Below, piece after piece: positions 38,821 through 48,366 of a stretch of 64,000 nt of DNA. A program made the position numbers and the translations under genes. This DNA is from Oscillatoriales cyanobacterium USR001 (GTDB lineage Bacteria; Cyanobacteriota; Cyanobacteriia; Cyanobacteriales; Microcoleaceae): the NCBI GenBank assembly GCA_001698425.1, contig MBRE01000067.1:123803-187802 (forward strand), read 5' to 3'. The first letter of the stretch is position 1. Every line of letters starts with the position of its first letter. The notes under the pieces are model-generated. The model was given only the letters and a program-made list of their open reading frames with translations. It was not told the DNA's origin and ran no database searches.

Positions 38821-41454
38821 CTAATCTTTTTTCGCCTTCGCCTCCAAATTCTCCAAACGACTCCGCAATTCCTGATTCTCTTTCTTCACCTGATCTAAAT
38901 CCTCCCGTAACTGTTTCACCGCTTCATCCGAGCCCACATTTTTCTGCACCTTTTGAATAGATTCCTCCGCAATTCGACGCACCCGGCCATCAGGAGTTTG
39001 ATTAGCCAAAGCCTGCAAAATACCGATCGCTTTGCGATTTTCAACTTGTCCCAAAGCCACAGAAACAGCCACTTGAGTTAAGAAAAAAGTCTCCTTAGAA
39101 AGTTCTCCCAACCGCTGCAAAATGCGCTCCAAATTTGTCTTAGATTGACCGCTAGAAATACCACCAATTGCCCGAATAGCAGCCAATCTTAAAGCCTGCG
39201 GAGTACCAGCAGCAGTATATTTCAAAATCAGATTTAACGCATCCTCAGAAGTCTTCATTTGCGCCAAACCTGCGATCGCGCCAGATCGCACTACCTCATT
39301 CCAACCTTGTCGTTCTTTTAGAACAGATTTTAACTCCTTAATTACCTGTTCATCAGATGGTTTTTCCTCACCATTTACCCCCGCAATTCCCCCAATTGCC
39401 GTAGCCGCCGCCGCTTCCACATAATAACTAGGATCGCCCTTTTCTACTATTGATTTCAACGCCTTATAACTCTCATGGGTTTTGATTTTTCCTAGCGCAC
39501 CCACGACAGCACGACGTACGCGGGCATCTTTATCTTTCAACCCAATTACTAAACCCTCAAAAGCTTGATCGAGTTTAATTTCAACTAACTGACTTGCCAC
39601 CTCAACTCGCACCCCCCAAAACGGATCATTCTTGAGAGATTCTGACAGCGCCTTCACCGCTTCTAAACCTCCTTTTTTCGCTAAAGCTTGAGCCGCATAA
39701 ATCCGGGAAATTGGGTCAGGATCGAATTGCAATTGTGCTTTTAATTCTCCAACTGCATACTCTAAACTCACAGTTTTTAGGAAATTATTACCCGCATCAA
39801 AACTGATAAAAGCCGGCTTTTCTTCTAAGGGGAAATAGAAGCTTTGTTCTTTTTCGTGGACGCGGACAGTAAAACTTTTAACCGTCACATTGGTTTTGTC
39901 CCCTTCCTCTTGCTTGTAGCCAAATCCAATGGGCAATTTTAAGTCAAATAAATCCTTGCTATTCCCCTTGCTATTCCCATTACCATTGCCATTTTTACCA
40001 TCTTTCACCTGAGTTTGTGTCACCGTAACTTTAGCTAACTTGCTATCATTATCCCAAGCATAAGCCACCTTATAATCAGGATGACCGCCGCGATAAACGT
40101 ATTGGTCAAACAAAAACAAAAGATTGCGCCCCGTTGCCTTTTCTATTGCCCTTAATAAGTCAATAGTTTCCACAGTTTTGTGCGCGTTATCCTGCACAAA
40201 AGTCTGCACAGCTTTCAGAAATAACTCATCTCCCAACTCAGCCCGAATTATATGATAAACACAAGCACCTTTCTCATACAAATGTCGGTCATAAAGCTCA
40301 ATTGCTTCGCGATAAACGTGAGTCACAATGGGACGGCGATAGCGGGAACTATCCTCAGTTAAATAGTTACGAGCTTCCATTAATAGATAGTAAGCTGCAT
40401 CATCTTTGCCATACTCATGTTCCGTCCACATTACCTCAGAATAAGAGGCCATGCCCTCTTTTAACCAAGCGTGGGACCAGTGTTTAATTACTACTAAATC
40501 GCCAAACCATTGATGACAAAGTTCGTGGGCAACAAGGCTTTCTGTGTTACGATTATCGAGGGCAGCGCGTTCATCTAACAAGCATCTATCTGTTAGCAAA
40601 GTAGTAGAAGTATTTTCCATTCCGCCAAAAATGAAATCATCTACGCAAACTTGAGCATATTTGGGATATGGATAAGGATAGCCGTAGGTTTGAGAGAAAT
40701 ACTCCATCATTTGAGGTGTTTTACCCATGCTACGACGGCCATCGGCTTCGCGGCCTTTTTCCACGTAGTAAGTGACGGGTTTGCCATTCCATTCGTCTTT
40801 AATTTCGGCAAAATCTCCTACTGCTAAAGTCATTAGGTAAGTGGGGTGAACTTGTTGCTGCGACCAGTGATAAATTCGATCGCTACCTTCAGTTTTACTG
40901 TCAATTAATTCACCATTGGAAATAGCTAAAAATTCCTTGGGAACCTGTACCCGAATTTCTGATGTCGCGAGTTGTCCGGGATAGTCAAAACAGGGAAACC
41001 AGAAGCGAGAATCTTCATCTTCTCCTTGAGTCCAAACTTGCACTGGTTTATCTGGATAGTGTTTATCTGGTCCGACAAAATAGAGGCCGCGCTGGGGTTT
41101 TTCTACGGCGTAGGCGATATCAATTGTGATTGGAGTATTCACTACAGTTGGTGACTGTAATTGCACTTGTAATTGTTCGCCATCATAGTCGAAATTTTGT
41201 TTGATTTCGCCAATTTTCACCGATTTAATTTTCAAATTGACAGCATCTAAAGTCAATTTGTCAATACCGCTACGGACTGGATTGAGGCGAATGCTACAAG
41301 TTCCATAAAAGCTTTGTTTAGGAATGTCGATCGCTAAATCTAAGAAAATATGTTCGACTTGGCCGGGACGATCTGGGTTATAGTGGGGGCGAGCACCAGG
41401 TAACTCGAAGGATTTTTTGCCGTTGGTTTCGGAATCGAAGTAAGAGTGTAACAT
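38821..41454 (-). CDS. M1-family zinc aminopeptidase with HEAT repeats
   Basis: 877 residues. N-terminal beta domain, exopeptidase motif GGMEN (277-281), zinc site HELCH (310-314) with the third ligand Glu333 in HAWLKEG. From about residue 600 to 840 are HEAT-like repeats (DPISRIYAAQALAKKGG, DKDARVRRAVVGALGK, and others), unusual relative to classical PepN. The C terminus is a coiled coil (DLDQVKKENQELRSRLE). A Gly/Asn-rich insertion KNGNGNGNSKGNSK at about 487 looks like a linker. Probably cytosolic. ATG start at 41454. Confidence 0.93.
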   Translation of the reverse strand: MLHSYFDSETNGKKSFELPGARPHYNPDRPGQVEHIFLDLAIDIPKQSFYGTCSIRLNPVRSGIDKLTLDAVNLKIKSVKIGEIKQNFDYDGEQLQVQLQSPTVVNTPITIDIAYAVEKPQRGLYFVGPDKHYPDKPVQVWTQGEDEDSRFWFPCFDYPGQLATSEIRVQVPKEFLAISNGELIDSKTEGSDRIYHWSQQQVHPTYLMTLAVGDFAEIKDEWNGKPVTYYVEKGREADGRRSMGKTPQMMEYFSQTYGYPYPYPKYAQVCVDDFIFGGMENTSTTLLTDRCLLDERAALDNRNTESLVAHELCHQWFGDLVVIKHWSHAWLKEGMASYSEVMWTEHEYGKDDAAYYLLMEARNYLTEDSSRYRRPIVTHVYREAIELYDRHLYEKGACVYHIIRAELGDELFLKAVQTFVQDNAHKTVETIDLLRAIEKATGRNLLFLFDQYVYRGGHPDYKVAYAWDNDSKLAKVTVTQTQVKDGKNGNGNGNSKGNSKDLFDLKLPIGFGYKQEEGDKTNVTVKSFTVRVHEKEQSFYFPLEEKPAFISFDAGNNFLKTVSLEYAVGELKAQLQFDPDPISRIYAAQALAKKGGLEAVKALSESLKNDPFWGVRVEVASQLVEIKLDQAFEGLVIGLKDKDARVRRAVVGALGKIKTHESYKALKSIVEKGDPSYYVEAAAATAIGGIAGVNGEEKPSDEQVIKELKSVLKERQGWNEVVRSGAIAGLAQMKTSEDALNLILKYTAAGTPQALRLAAIRAIGGISSGQSKTNLERILQRLGELSKETFFLTQVAVSVALGQVENRKAIGILQALANQTPDGRVRRIAEESIQKVQKNVGSDEAVKQLREDLDQVKKENQELRSRLENLEAKAKKD

Positions 41455-41554
41455 CGCGACTATGAGGTATGAAACGATAAATTATGGCTGGTGCTGCTTC
41501 GGAGTCGGAGCACATTGCTATATTACAGAATACAACGAATAAGAGGATATCAGC

Positions 41555-42118
41555 ATGAGTAATACTTTTGCAGAAAACGAGCCAGTCACAGCGGTGATTT
41601 CTCACTCGATTAAACCAGGTCGCGAACTTGCCTATGAAGAATGGGTTTTAGGCATCTCTGCTGTGGCTAGAGAGTTTCCAGGGCATAATGGTGTCAGTAT
41701 TATTAGGCCGACGAAAGGAAGTGACCCAGAATATGTGATTATTCTCAAATTTGACCGCTATTTAAACTTAAAAAATTGGATCGAATCTGATGTTCGCAGA
41801 GATTGGATTGAAAGAGTAAAACCGCTGATTCAAAAATCTGAAAATATTCAAGTGATGACCGGGTTAGAAACTTGGTTCTCGCTGCCAGGAAAGCCCATGA
41901 AATCTCCGCCGCCACGCTATAAAATGGCAATTCTAACTTGGTTTGCTGTCTATTGTTGCCTCACTGTGATTCAGTATTTATTAGGTCCAATTTTCAAGCT
42001 ATTACCACCCGTACTCGTACCGATGATTAGTATAGGAATTGTGGTAGCAATGTTAACTTATGTGGTCATGCCGCGATTGACTCGGCTGTTCTATCGGTGG
42101 TTGTATCCGAAGCTATAA
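41555..42118 (+). CDS. ABM-domain protein with membrane anchor
   Basis: 187 residues. Residues 10-105 form an antibiotic-biosynthesis-monooxygenase (ABM) ferredoxin-like domain (VTAVISHSIKPGRELAYEEW, FPGHNGVSIIRP). Two membrane segments follow (about 127-145 and 152-172). This ABM plus two-helix form is common in cyanobacteria and annotated as antibiotic biosynthesis monooxygenase; the substrate is unknown. Divergent from the M1 aminopeptidase gene. ATG start at 41555 with GAGG upstream. Confidence 0.88.
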   Translation: MSNTFAENEPVTAVISHSIKPGRELAYEEWVLGISAVAREFPGHNGVSIIRPTKGSDPEYVIILKFDRYLNLKNWIESDVRRDWIERVKPLIQKSENIQVMTGLETWFSLPGKPMKSPPPRYKMAILTWFAVYCCLTVIQYLLGPIFKLLPPVLVPMISIGIVVAMLTYVVMPRLTRLFYRWLYPKL

Positions 42119-42284
42119 CCTAACAAAAGTCTATTACATCGATCGCGATCGCTAACCGAGAAATGACAGAAAGTATAGAAACACAAGATTTTTTACTTAC
42201 CAACCTCAAAATATTTTTGTGTATAACTTTAAAGCACCAATTCATGCTTTATAATTAGTGCTAGTTTCTATATGCTCATTGATA

Positions 42285-43205
42285 ATGAAACGATCCCAGC
42301 AAAGCAATCAGCCTCTTATTTCCACCCTAACTACAATCATATTTGCAGTCCCCAAAATTGCGGCAAGGGTAAATGCCATCGCAGTTGTCAGTATCTTGAC
42401 TTTGGCGATCCCGGTACAAGCTTTACAGGTAGGAGTCAAACCACCGAACCCACAACTAGGAGATACCCTATCGGTGATGATTCAACCAGACTCTAATGAT
42501 GGCTCGACTCCTACCGTTACTGTCAAACAGAAAAATTATCAGGCTTTTCCGATCGGCAATGGTCAATGGCGGACTCTGTTACCGACAACCCCACTAGATT
42601 CCCCAGGACCAATGCAAATCCAAGTTGTCAGCGGTGGAGAGAAGCAAAATTTAACAGTACAAGTTCGCGATCGCTCTTTTCCTACCCAATCAATTTGGCT
42701 TCCTCCCGGCAAAGATAGCGAAGGTACGGACCAGGAATTTGACCGGGTAGACGCATTTAAAGCATTGGTGACACCCCAAAAGTTCTGGAATGGCAAATTT
42801 TTGCGACCTAATGAGGGAGAAATTACTACTATTTATGGGGTACGACGCTACTACAATGGAGTGTTTGCCAAAGATTATTACCATCGCGGTGTAGACTATG
42901 CTGGAGCTTATGGTTCCCCCATTCTCGCTGCTGCTGCGGGTCGCGTGGCTTTAGTCGGACGAGAATCCCAAGGATTTTTGATTCATGGTAATGTAATCGG
43001 GATCGATCACGGTCAAGGTGTGGAAACAATTTATTTGCATTTAAGTCGCATTGATGTTAAGGAGGGAGATTTTGTGAAAGCTGGTCAGGTGATTGGGGCG
43101 TTGGGGGGGACGGGAGCCGCTACGGGACCGCACCTACATTGGGGTCTTTATGTTTATGGTGTATCAGTCGATCCTGTCCCTTGGCGGCTGGAAGGATTTG
43201 AGTAA
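42285..43205 (+). CDS. M23-family (LytM-type) metallopeptidase
   Basis: 306 residues from the ATG at 42285. N-terminal hydrophobic export signal (AIAVVSILTLAIPVQA), a beta-rich domain (about 35-130), then the LytM domain with zinc ligands HRGVD and HLHWG and the second His motif IYLHL. Such enzymes cleave peptidoglycan cross-links or activate amidases. Its frame is open nine codons further upstream. No partner gene is adjacent. Confidence 0.93.
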   Translation: MKRSQQSNQPLISTLTTIIFAVPKIAARVNAIAVVSILTLAIPVQALQVGVKPPNPQLGDTLSVMIQPDSNDGSTPTVTVKQKNYQAFPIGNGQWRTLLPTTPLDSPGPMQIQVVSGGEKQNLTVQVRDRSFPTQSIWLPPGKDSEGTDQEFDRVDAFKALVTPQKFWNGKFLRPNEGEITTIYGVRRYYNGVFAKDYYHRGVDYAGAYGSPILAAAAGRVALVGRESQGFLIHGNVIGIDHGQGVETIYLHLSRIDVKEGDFVKAGQVIGALGGTGAATGPHLHWGLYVYGVSVDPVPWRLEGFE

Positions 43206-43514
43206 TACTTTTTATTGATTTTGTTGAATACAAAGTCGATTCTAGGGCAAAATCAAGACAAGGGTGATCAAATTAAGACTTATGAGTTATAAGTGTTGAG
43301 TTGCGATCTATTTTCGGGGCAGGATTTGGCGGGAGGCGATCGCATATTTTGGCAATCATCCCAAATATCACTGTCACTAACAAAGCACGCTTATTTCTAA
43401 GGCGATCGCTGCTGGTGCGGCCTTTTTCATTACCCCGAAAACAGTTGTTTACTTTTAACCTGAAAACTCAAAACTAGCAATTTTATTAAAGATGCCGTCG
43501 AGCGGGGAAGCATT
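43206..43514. other. Intergenic region upstream of the ComFB-like gene
   Basis: 309 bp with two HIP1 sites and no supported gene. I saw no clear promoter, hairpin or RNA gene. Confidence 0.5.
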
Positions 43515-44054
43515 ATGAGTATTGAAAAAATTGTCGAACAAGCTTTACAAGATGGTTATTTAACGCCATCAATGGAAGCAGAGGTGGGGCGGATCTGCAA
43601 CACGGCCTCGGAACTGTCGATTGAAGAGTATATGGCTCTTGACCGTCTGATGGGAGCTTTGTTGACGGGTGAAGTGGTGGTTTTACCCCGGAAGCAGTTT
43701 ATTAATGTGATGGAAGAATTGGTGCTCAGTGAGGCGATCGCGCGGGTAGCAGACATTGAGGATAACAGTGGTATCACATTAGATGTAGGAGATATTGCTG
43801 CTTATGCTTTAAATAGACTTCCGCCTCTTTATGCTACTACTGAGGAAGGCGCACATTTTCAAAGGGCGAAGGCAAAGGAACAACTTCAGGAGTTAATTTC
43901 TAATACTGTTAATGAAGCGATCGCTCGCAACTTAGATCAACCTGATACACCCAACCCAACAGCTTTTGGCAAGTCTTCTGGTAATGAAGTTCTTAGCCAG
44001 CTAACTACTTGGTTGCAAGCTAATGCTACTAATTTCGATCCTCAGCCTCTATAA
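43515..44054 (+). CDS. Late competence ComFB-family protein
   Basis: 179 residues. The ComFB fold lies at about 65-140 (INVMEELVLSEAIARV, LDVGDIAAYALNRLPPLYATTEEG), preceded by an N-terminal helical part (EYMALDRLMGALLTGEVVVLPRKQF) found in cyanobacterial members. Some cyanobacterial ComFB proteins have been reported as cyclic dinucleotide binders; whether that applies here is inference. ATG start at 43515. Confidence 0.88.
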   Translation: MSIEKIVEQALQDGYLTPSMEAEVGRICNTASELSIEEYMALDRLMGALLTGEVVVLPRKQFINVMEELVLSEAIARVADIEDNSGITLDVGDIAAYALNRLPPLYATTEEGAHFQRAKAKEQLQELISNTVNEAIARNLDQPDTPNPTAFGKSSGNEVLSQLTTWLQANATNFDPQPL

Positions 44055-44421
44055 AGCTTTGCAGGGCTGTTTCACGAATCGGTTAAATTGGTAAAAGAAA
44101 AAGCGATCGCGGTCAAGTAAAATAGATAGCGATCGCTAAATTTTGGCGTTGCTAAATTGAGGTATGATTTGTGCGATCGCAGGATGTATTATATTAGCTA
44201 CTCGATTTGCCTCGATTGAGCGCGATTAAAATGATGCCTTGGATCGGGCAAACGAACAAATGGTAGATATTGATAAGCAAGATCAGGAAACAGGTGGCAC
44301 GCAGCAACTGACAAGCGAAAAATGCTTAGAAATGGAGCGTAAGCATTGATGGGTTTAATGACTACAAAAAATGTAGATGCTTCCACCTTAGATAAGGTGG
44401 CAAACCTTGATGCTGGTTTAA
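44055..44421. other. Intergenic region between the ComFB-like gene and tRNA-Asp
   Basis: 367 bp. It holds a GCGATCGC inverted pair at 44103-44138 and a 7-bp-stem hairpin CCACCTT-AGAT-AAGGTGG (44383-44400), which is 21 bp past the tRNA-Asp 3' end and may process or terminate it. A tiny frame of 29 codons at 44260-44349 is not supported. Confidence 0.5.
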
Positions 44422-44495
44422 CGGGACAGACGGGGCTCGAACCCGCAACTTCCGCCGTGACAGGGCGGTGCTCTAACCAATTGAACTACTGTCCC
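44422..44495 (-). tRNA. trnD-GTC: tRNA-Asp (GTC)
   Basis: 74 bases on the minus strand. Acceptor stem GGGACAG/CTGTCCC, discriminator G, D arm with GGTTAGAGC, anticodon loop CTGTCAC with anticodon GTC, T arm GCGGG-TTCGAGC-CCCGT. CCA is not encoded. All arms pair. Confidence 0.96.
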
Positions 44496-44591
44496 AACTT
44501 TTAAGGCACAATTCCCATTATGCCGATCGCATCACTCTTTGTCAAGGGGTTTCGGGAAATATTTATCAGGAAATTTTTGACACTGTATTTC

Positions 44592-45695
44592 TTATAAATT
44601 TATACCGAATCCCAAAATTTGGGTAAATTGCAGGGGATTGAAGTTATTGTCGCTGACTAAAACTAGAGATCGCCTACCATCCGCCAACATTGGTCCAAAA
44701 ACCAAACCCTCCACATTATCCAACGATAGATTAAGGTCTTTCAAGTCCAGCAGCAGTCTCTTCTGGACAATCGAGACATCAGAAAGGCGACCTTTCAAAC
44801 TGTCAATCCCTTGAATATTATCAGCTTTCTCTAAAGAAATATCAAATATCCGAATCGTATTACCCATTTCTACAGAAAAACCTCGCTCCAAACTTAGCAG
44901 ATGGTTTTCTGATATTGCTACTAAATCGACCAAACCATTAGTAATAAAACTTCCCGGCTGAGTAGTTCCTATAATCAACGGTTCGGAGAGATAAACAAAC
45001 TCGCGATCGGGCAGATCGCTCATCAAATTATAGCGCAAAATTCGGCAAAGCGTACCCGTTTTATTCGTCGGCACATCTCCATCTTGGACTAAAGCATTTT
45101 CCGTAGCTGTAAACAAATATTTTTGGTCAGGAGTGATAGTTAAACCTTCAAAAGCTAAGTTATTCCGAACCCCTACATTACCCTGAATATTAGGCAAAAA
45201 TTTATCAGGAATTGGGAGAGTTTTCAGCAGTTTTCCTGTTAAAGAAAATTGCCGAATAAAAGGATTAATTTGGCGTTCAACATCTCCTTCTGAACTAATA
45301 AATACACTCTCTCCCATCACGGCTATTCCTTCAGGATCTAGGCTCAAAGGAGCAAAAGGTCGATCGTTCTCATCTGCAAGTGTGGTTACGCCGATAATTT
45401 TTACTCCTTCCGGCTTCAGTTGATTAGAATCAAAATCAATTTTGAGAGTATAAAATCGAGCCGGATGCTTTTGGCTTCGATCGTCAGAAATAACATAATA
45501 AACTTGTTTACTAGCATCGTAAGTAATCCCGGAAAGTCCGCCTACTTCCGTTTTCTGAAATTCTAAACCTGTAGGAAATATAGCTTCTCCTATAAAATTT
45601 TCCTTGGTAATTGTCAAAGATAAAGCAGGATAAGCTATGAAAATCATAACTATCAATCCGCTTAAAAAACTAAGGAAATACTGAGAAAGTTTCAT
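44592..45695 (-). CDS. Esterase-like/phytase-like secreted protein
   Basis: 367 residues from the ATG at 45695; the frame opens at TTG 45713. A signal peptide (FLSFLSGLIVMIFIAYPALSL) precedes the esterase-like-activity-of-phytase domain (PF13449): GGLSGITYDASKQVYYVISD, LDPEGIAVMGESVFISSEGD, NLAFEGLTITPDQKYLFTATE, and NVEGLVFGPMLADGRRSLVLVSDNN (in parts). It probably forms a propeller in the periplasm or outside. Starts 18 bp after the stop of the GGDEF gene, so likely co-transcribed with it. Confidence 0.9.
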   Translation of the reverse strand: MKLSQYFLSFLSGLIVMIFIAYPALSLTITKENFIGEAIFPTGLEFQKTEVGGLSGITYDASKQVYYVISDDRSQKHPARFYTLKIDFDSNQLKPEGVKIIGVTTLADENDRPFAPLSLDPEGIAVMGESVFISSEGDVERQINPFIRQFSLTGKLLKTLPIPDKFLPNIQGNVGVRNNLAFEGLTITPDQKYLFTATENALVQDGDVPTNKTGTLCRILRYNLMSDLPDREFVYLSEPLIIGTTQPGSFITNGLVDLVAISENHLLSLERGFSVEMGNTIRIFDISLEKADNIQGIDSLKGRLSDVSIVQKRLLLDLKDLNLSLDNVEGLVFGPMLADGRRSLVLVSDNNFNPLQFTQILGFGINL

Positions 45696-45713
45696 TTTTT
45701 TGATTGTATTCAA

Positions 45714-48173
45714 TTAACAAGGAAACCAATATAGAGCCGGAGCAGAAATCTGTGATTGTAACTCACAAATTTGCCGCAAATGATTGGCTAAACGTTCACC
45801 ACCCAAAGGATCTAAAATATAATCTTCAATTCCCAAAGTCTTATTAATCCAAGGTAGGCTAAACTTAGCTTGGGAAGTTAGACCAACAATGGGAACTTCT
45901 TTGAGTTGTTGGTAGCAGCGCAGTTTTTCAGCCCAGGCTTTTCCCTGTAGTTCTGAAATTTCTGCATAAATCAATACTAGGTCTACTACATTAGGTAAAA
46001 ATTGATCGTCAACTGCTTCTATTTTAGATAAAAACGTGACTTCAAATCCATTAATCGCAAATAATTTCTTAAGTTTTCTGGTGTCTGATGGTGGTGTACC
46101 AATGGTAACTACTGAGGTTTTAGCTGATTGGCGATCGAACTCTTTTTTGGCTGGTAATGCTGCTATCTTTTCAGATGCAAATTGATGATTGCACAGAGTA
46201 CAGTTAGGTACATTATAGACACTTCCTTCGGATATGGGAATTGGCAAATTGCAACGAGCGCAGGAGCCGACTGTACAACTTCCATCGAGAAAATTGCCAA
46301 AGCAATCAATATCTCCTTCAACATAAAGTTCTCGAAAATCGCGCCGCTGTTGTAGCTCTGTCCAAAAATTTTGAAAATCCTGATGATAGCCACAATATTC
46401 ATAGACTAATCCCCGAAAATATAGGGGGCCACTCAGGGAACTCAATACACTTTTACCGCGACTGAGGTAATAGGCAACATAGCCCATTAATAACTCTATA
46501 TTTGTACTTTTTTGATTAATATTATGATGATTTTTTTTGCTATTTTGGGGTTGATTTGAAGCGAAATGGTTTGGTAAATTTAAAGGATGGCTACTAACTT
46601 TGGGATGGTTAGATAGTCTGGCTTTTTTGGTTTTACACAGAGCGTTTTCTGCGTCGCTAATCATTTGGGCTGGGGAAGAATTGCGATCGGGGATAGTGCT
46701 GGCAATTCCATAGCTAATAGTGACAAATTTGCTAATTTTAGAATTTGTGTGAGGAATTTCTAATGCTTTGATGCGAAAGCGAATTTCTTCTACAATTAGT
46801 AGCGCACTTTCGGTTTCTGTGTTTGGTAATATTGCGGCAAATTCTCCGCCGTTGTAACGAGCTATTAAAGCACCAGAAAGATTCACTGTAGAACGAATGG
46901 TTGTGGCGATTTGTTTGAGACAGCGATCGCCTGCTGAATAACCGTAGGTGTCGTTATATTGCTTAAAAAAGTCGATTTGCCAAATAATCACTGATATAGG
47001 TGTTTTTTTGTGTAAATTTCGCTGCCATTCTGATAGTAGATATTCGTCGAAACGAGAGCGGTTAGCAATTAAAGTCAAAGGATCTAATAAAGCTAGTTGC
47101 TGCAACTTTTCTTGAACTTTTTGCAACTGCTGATTTAATTCTGATTGTTGGATGGCGATCGCAATTTGAGTAATAATTACTTTGATTAGATCGATCTCTG
47201 ATTTTTGCCACTGTCGGGAGGTGGAACACTGATGCAAAATTAGCAATCCCCAAAGCTGATTTGAAACTGCAATTTCTGATTCTGTGGTCTTTTGTAAAAT
47301 TGGAATTACTAATCTAGCTTTGATATTAAAGAATGTCAGTAATTGAATTAGTCTTACATCTAGTCCGGCGTGGTGGATGTCTGGAATTGCCAAAATTTTT
47401 CCTTCTTGATACTGACAAAGGTATTTTTTTTCTAAAATATAGGGATAGTGAATGATAAATTTTAGCATAGAAGGCAGACCTGGGGCAACTGCTTCTACTA
47501 CGGGAAAACCCTTGCCTTCTGCTAAAAAACGGTGAACAATTACCCTGTCAGCTTGCATAAAATCGCGCAATTCTGCAACTGTGCTGTGCAAAATTTCTGG
47601 CAGGCTTAATGACTGGCGAATTCGCTCTTGTATCGATCCAATTAGTCGCTCTTTAGCGCATTGTTGTGCTAACAATTGTTCTATTTGTTTTTGCTCGGTA
47701 ATATCCCGGATAATATTTAAAATGATTTTTTCTTCTCCAATTTCTATAATTTTTGTGGTAATTTCAACAGGGAATGAACTGCCATCTTTGCGGAGGTGTA
47801 AGGTTTCAAAAACAATTTCTTCTCGCTCTGCTTCGTTTATTGGCTGATTAAAATCTGCCATTTCAGGAACTTGTAAATGCTGAATATTTAAAGCAAGTAA
47901 TTCTTCGCCAGCGTAACCATAAGCTTTTAACGCGGCATTATTCGCTTTAGTAATTTTGCCGTTAGGCTGAAGGAATAAAATGATGTCGTGAGTATTTTCT
48001 GAGAGCAGTTTATACCAATTTAATTGCTCTTCTAGCTGATTAATTCTGCTCAGATTTTTGCTCAACCCATAAGGCATTTCTTGATTGCAACGCCGACATA
48101 GTAAATAAAGCTTTCCGCTGCGAACGTGGGAAAGTAAAGGGTAGGAACACAAAGGGCAAACATATTCAGTCAT
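45714..48173 (-). CDS. PAS-GAF-GGDEF protein with degenerate signature and two zinc ribbons
   Basis: 819 residues: N-terminal Cys4 zinc ribbon (YVCPLCSYPLLSHV, LCRRCNQE), PAS (about 55-170), GAF (about 180-350), GGDEF (about 360-520), a region with a second Cys-rich segment (SCTVGSCARCNLPIP, CTLCNHQF, about 625-670), and a C-terminal receiver-like domain (about 690-800) lacking an obvious acidic pair. The GGDEF signature is RYNGGEFAAIL where RYGGDEFA is expected: the first Gly and the metal-binding Asp/Glu are changed, so diguanylate cyclase activity is doubtful. ATG start at 48173. Confidence 0.87.
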   Translation of the reverse strand: MTEYVCPLCSYPLLSHVRSGKLYLLCRRCNQEMPYGLSKNLSRINQLEEQLNWYKLLSENTHDIILFLQPNGKITKANNAALKAYGYAGEELLALNIQHLQVPEMADFNQPINEAEREEIVFETLHLRKDGSSFPVEITTKIIEIGEEKIILNIIRDITEQKQIEQLLAQQCAKERLIGSIQERIRQSLSLPEILHSTVAELRDFMQADRVIVHRFLAEGKGFPVVEAVAPGLPSMLKFIIHYPYILEKKYLCQYQEGKILAIPDIHHAGLDVRLIQLLTFFNIKARLVIPILQKTTESEIAVSNQLWGLLILHQCSTSRQWQKSEIDLIKVIITQIAIAIQQSELNQQLQKVQEKLQQLALLDPLTLIANRSRFDEYLLSEWQRNLHKKTPISVIIWQIDFFKQYNDTYGYSAGDRCLKQIATTIRSTVNLSGALIARYNGGEFAAILPNTETESALLIVEEIRFRIKALEIPHTNSKISKFVTISYGIASTIPDRNSSPAQMISDAENALCKTKKARLSNHPKVSSHPLNLPNHFASNQPQNSKKNHHNINQKSTNIELLMGYVAYYLSRGKSVLSSLSGPLYFRGLVYEYCGYHQDFQNFWTELQQRRDFRELYVEGDIDCFGNFLDGSCTVGSCARCNLPIPISEGSVYNVPNCTLCNHQFASEKIAALPAKKEFDRQSAKTSVVTIGTPPSDTRKLKKLFAINGFEVTFLSKIEAVDDQFLPNVVDLVLIYAEISELQGKAWAEKLRCYQQLKEVPIVGLTSQAKFSLPWINKTLGIEDYILDPLGGERLANHLRQICELQSQISAPALYWFPC

Positions 48174-48366
48174 AATTTATAAATTGCGATCGCGAATTTA
48201 AAGGTTTTTCTTTGATATACAATTTTACTGCTACTCCTATATTTACTATTATTAGCGATTGTTTAAATAATTAGCATAAAGTTTACAAATTTTTAATAAA
48301 GTTAAGGAAAGTTTTTGAAGTTTGTGTAAAGATGAAAATATCAACTTTTTGATGGCTAAAAAATAA

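Noticed and set aside
44260-44349. Short frame of 29 codons beside tRNA-Asp
   Set aside because: Too short, no ribosome binding site, no recognisable family.
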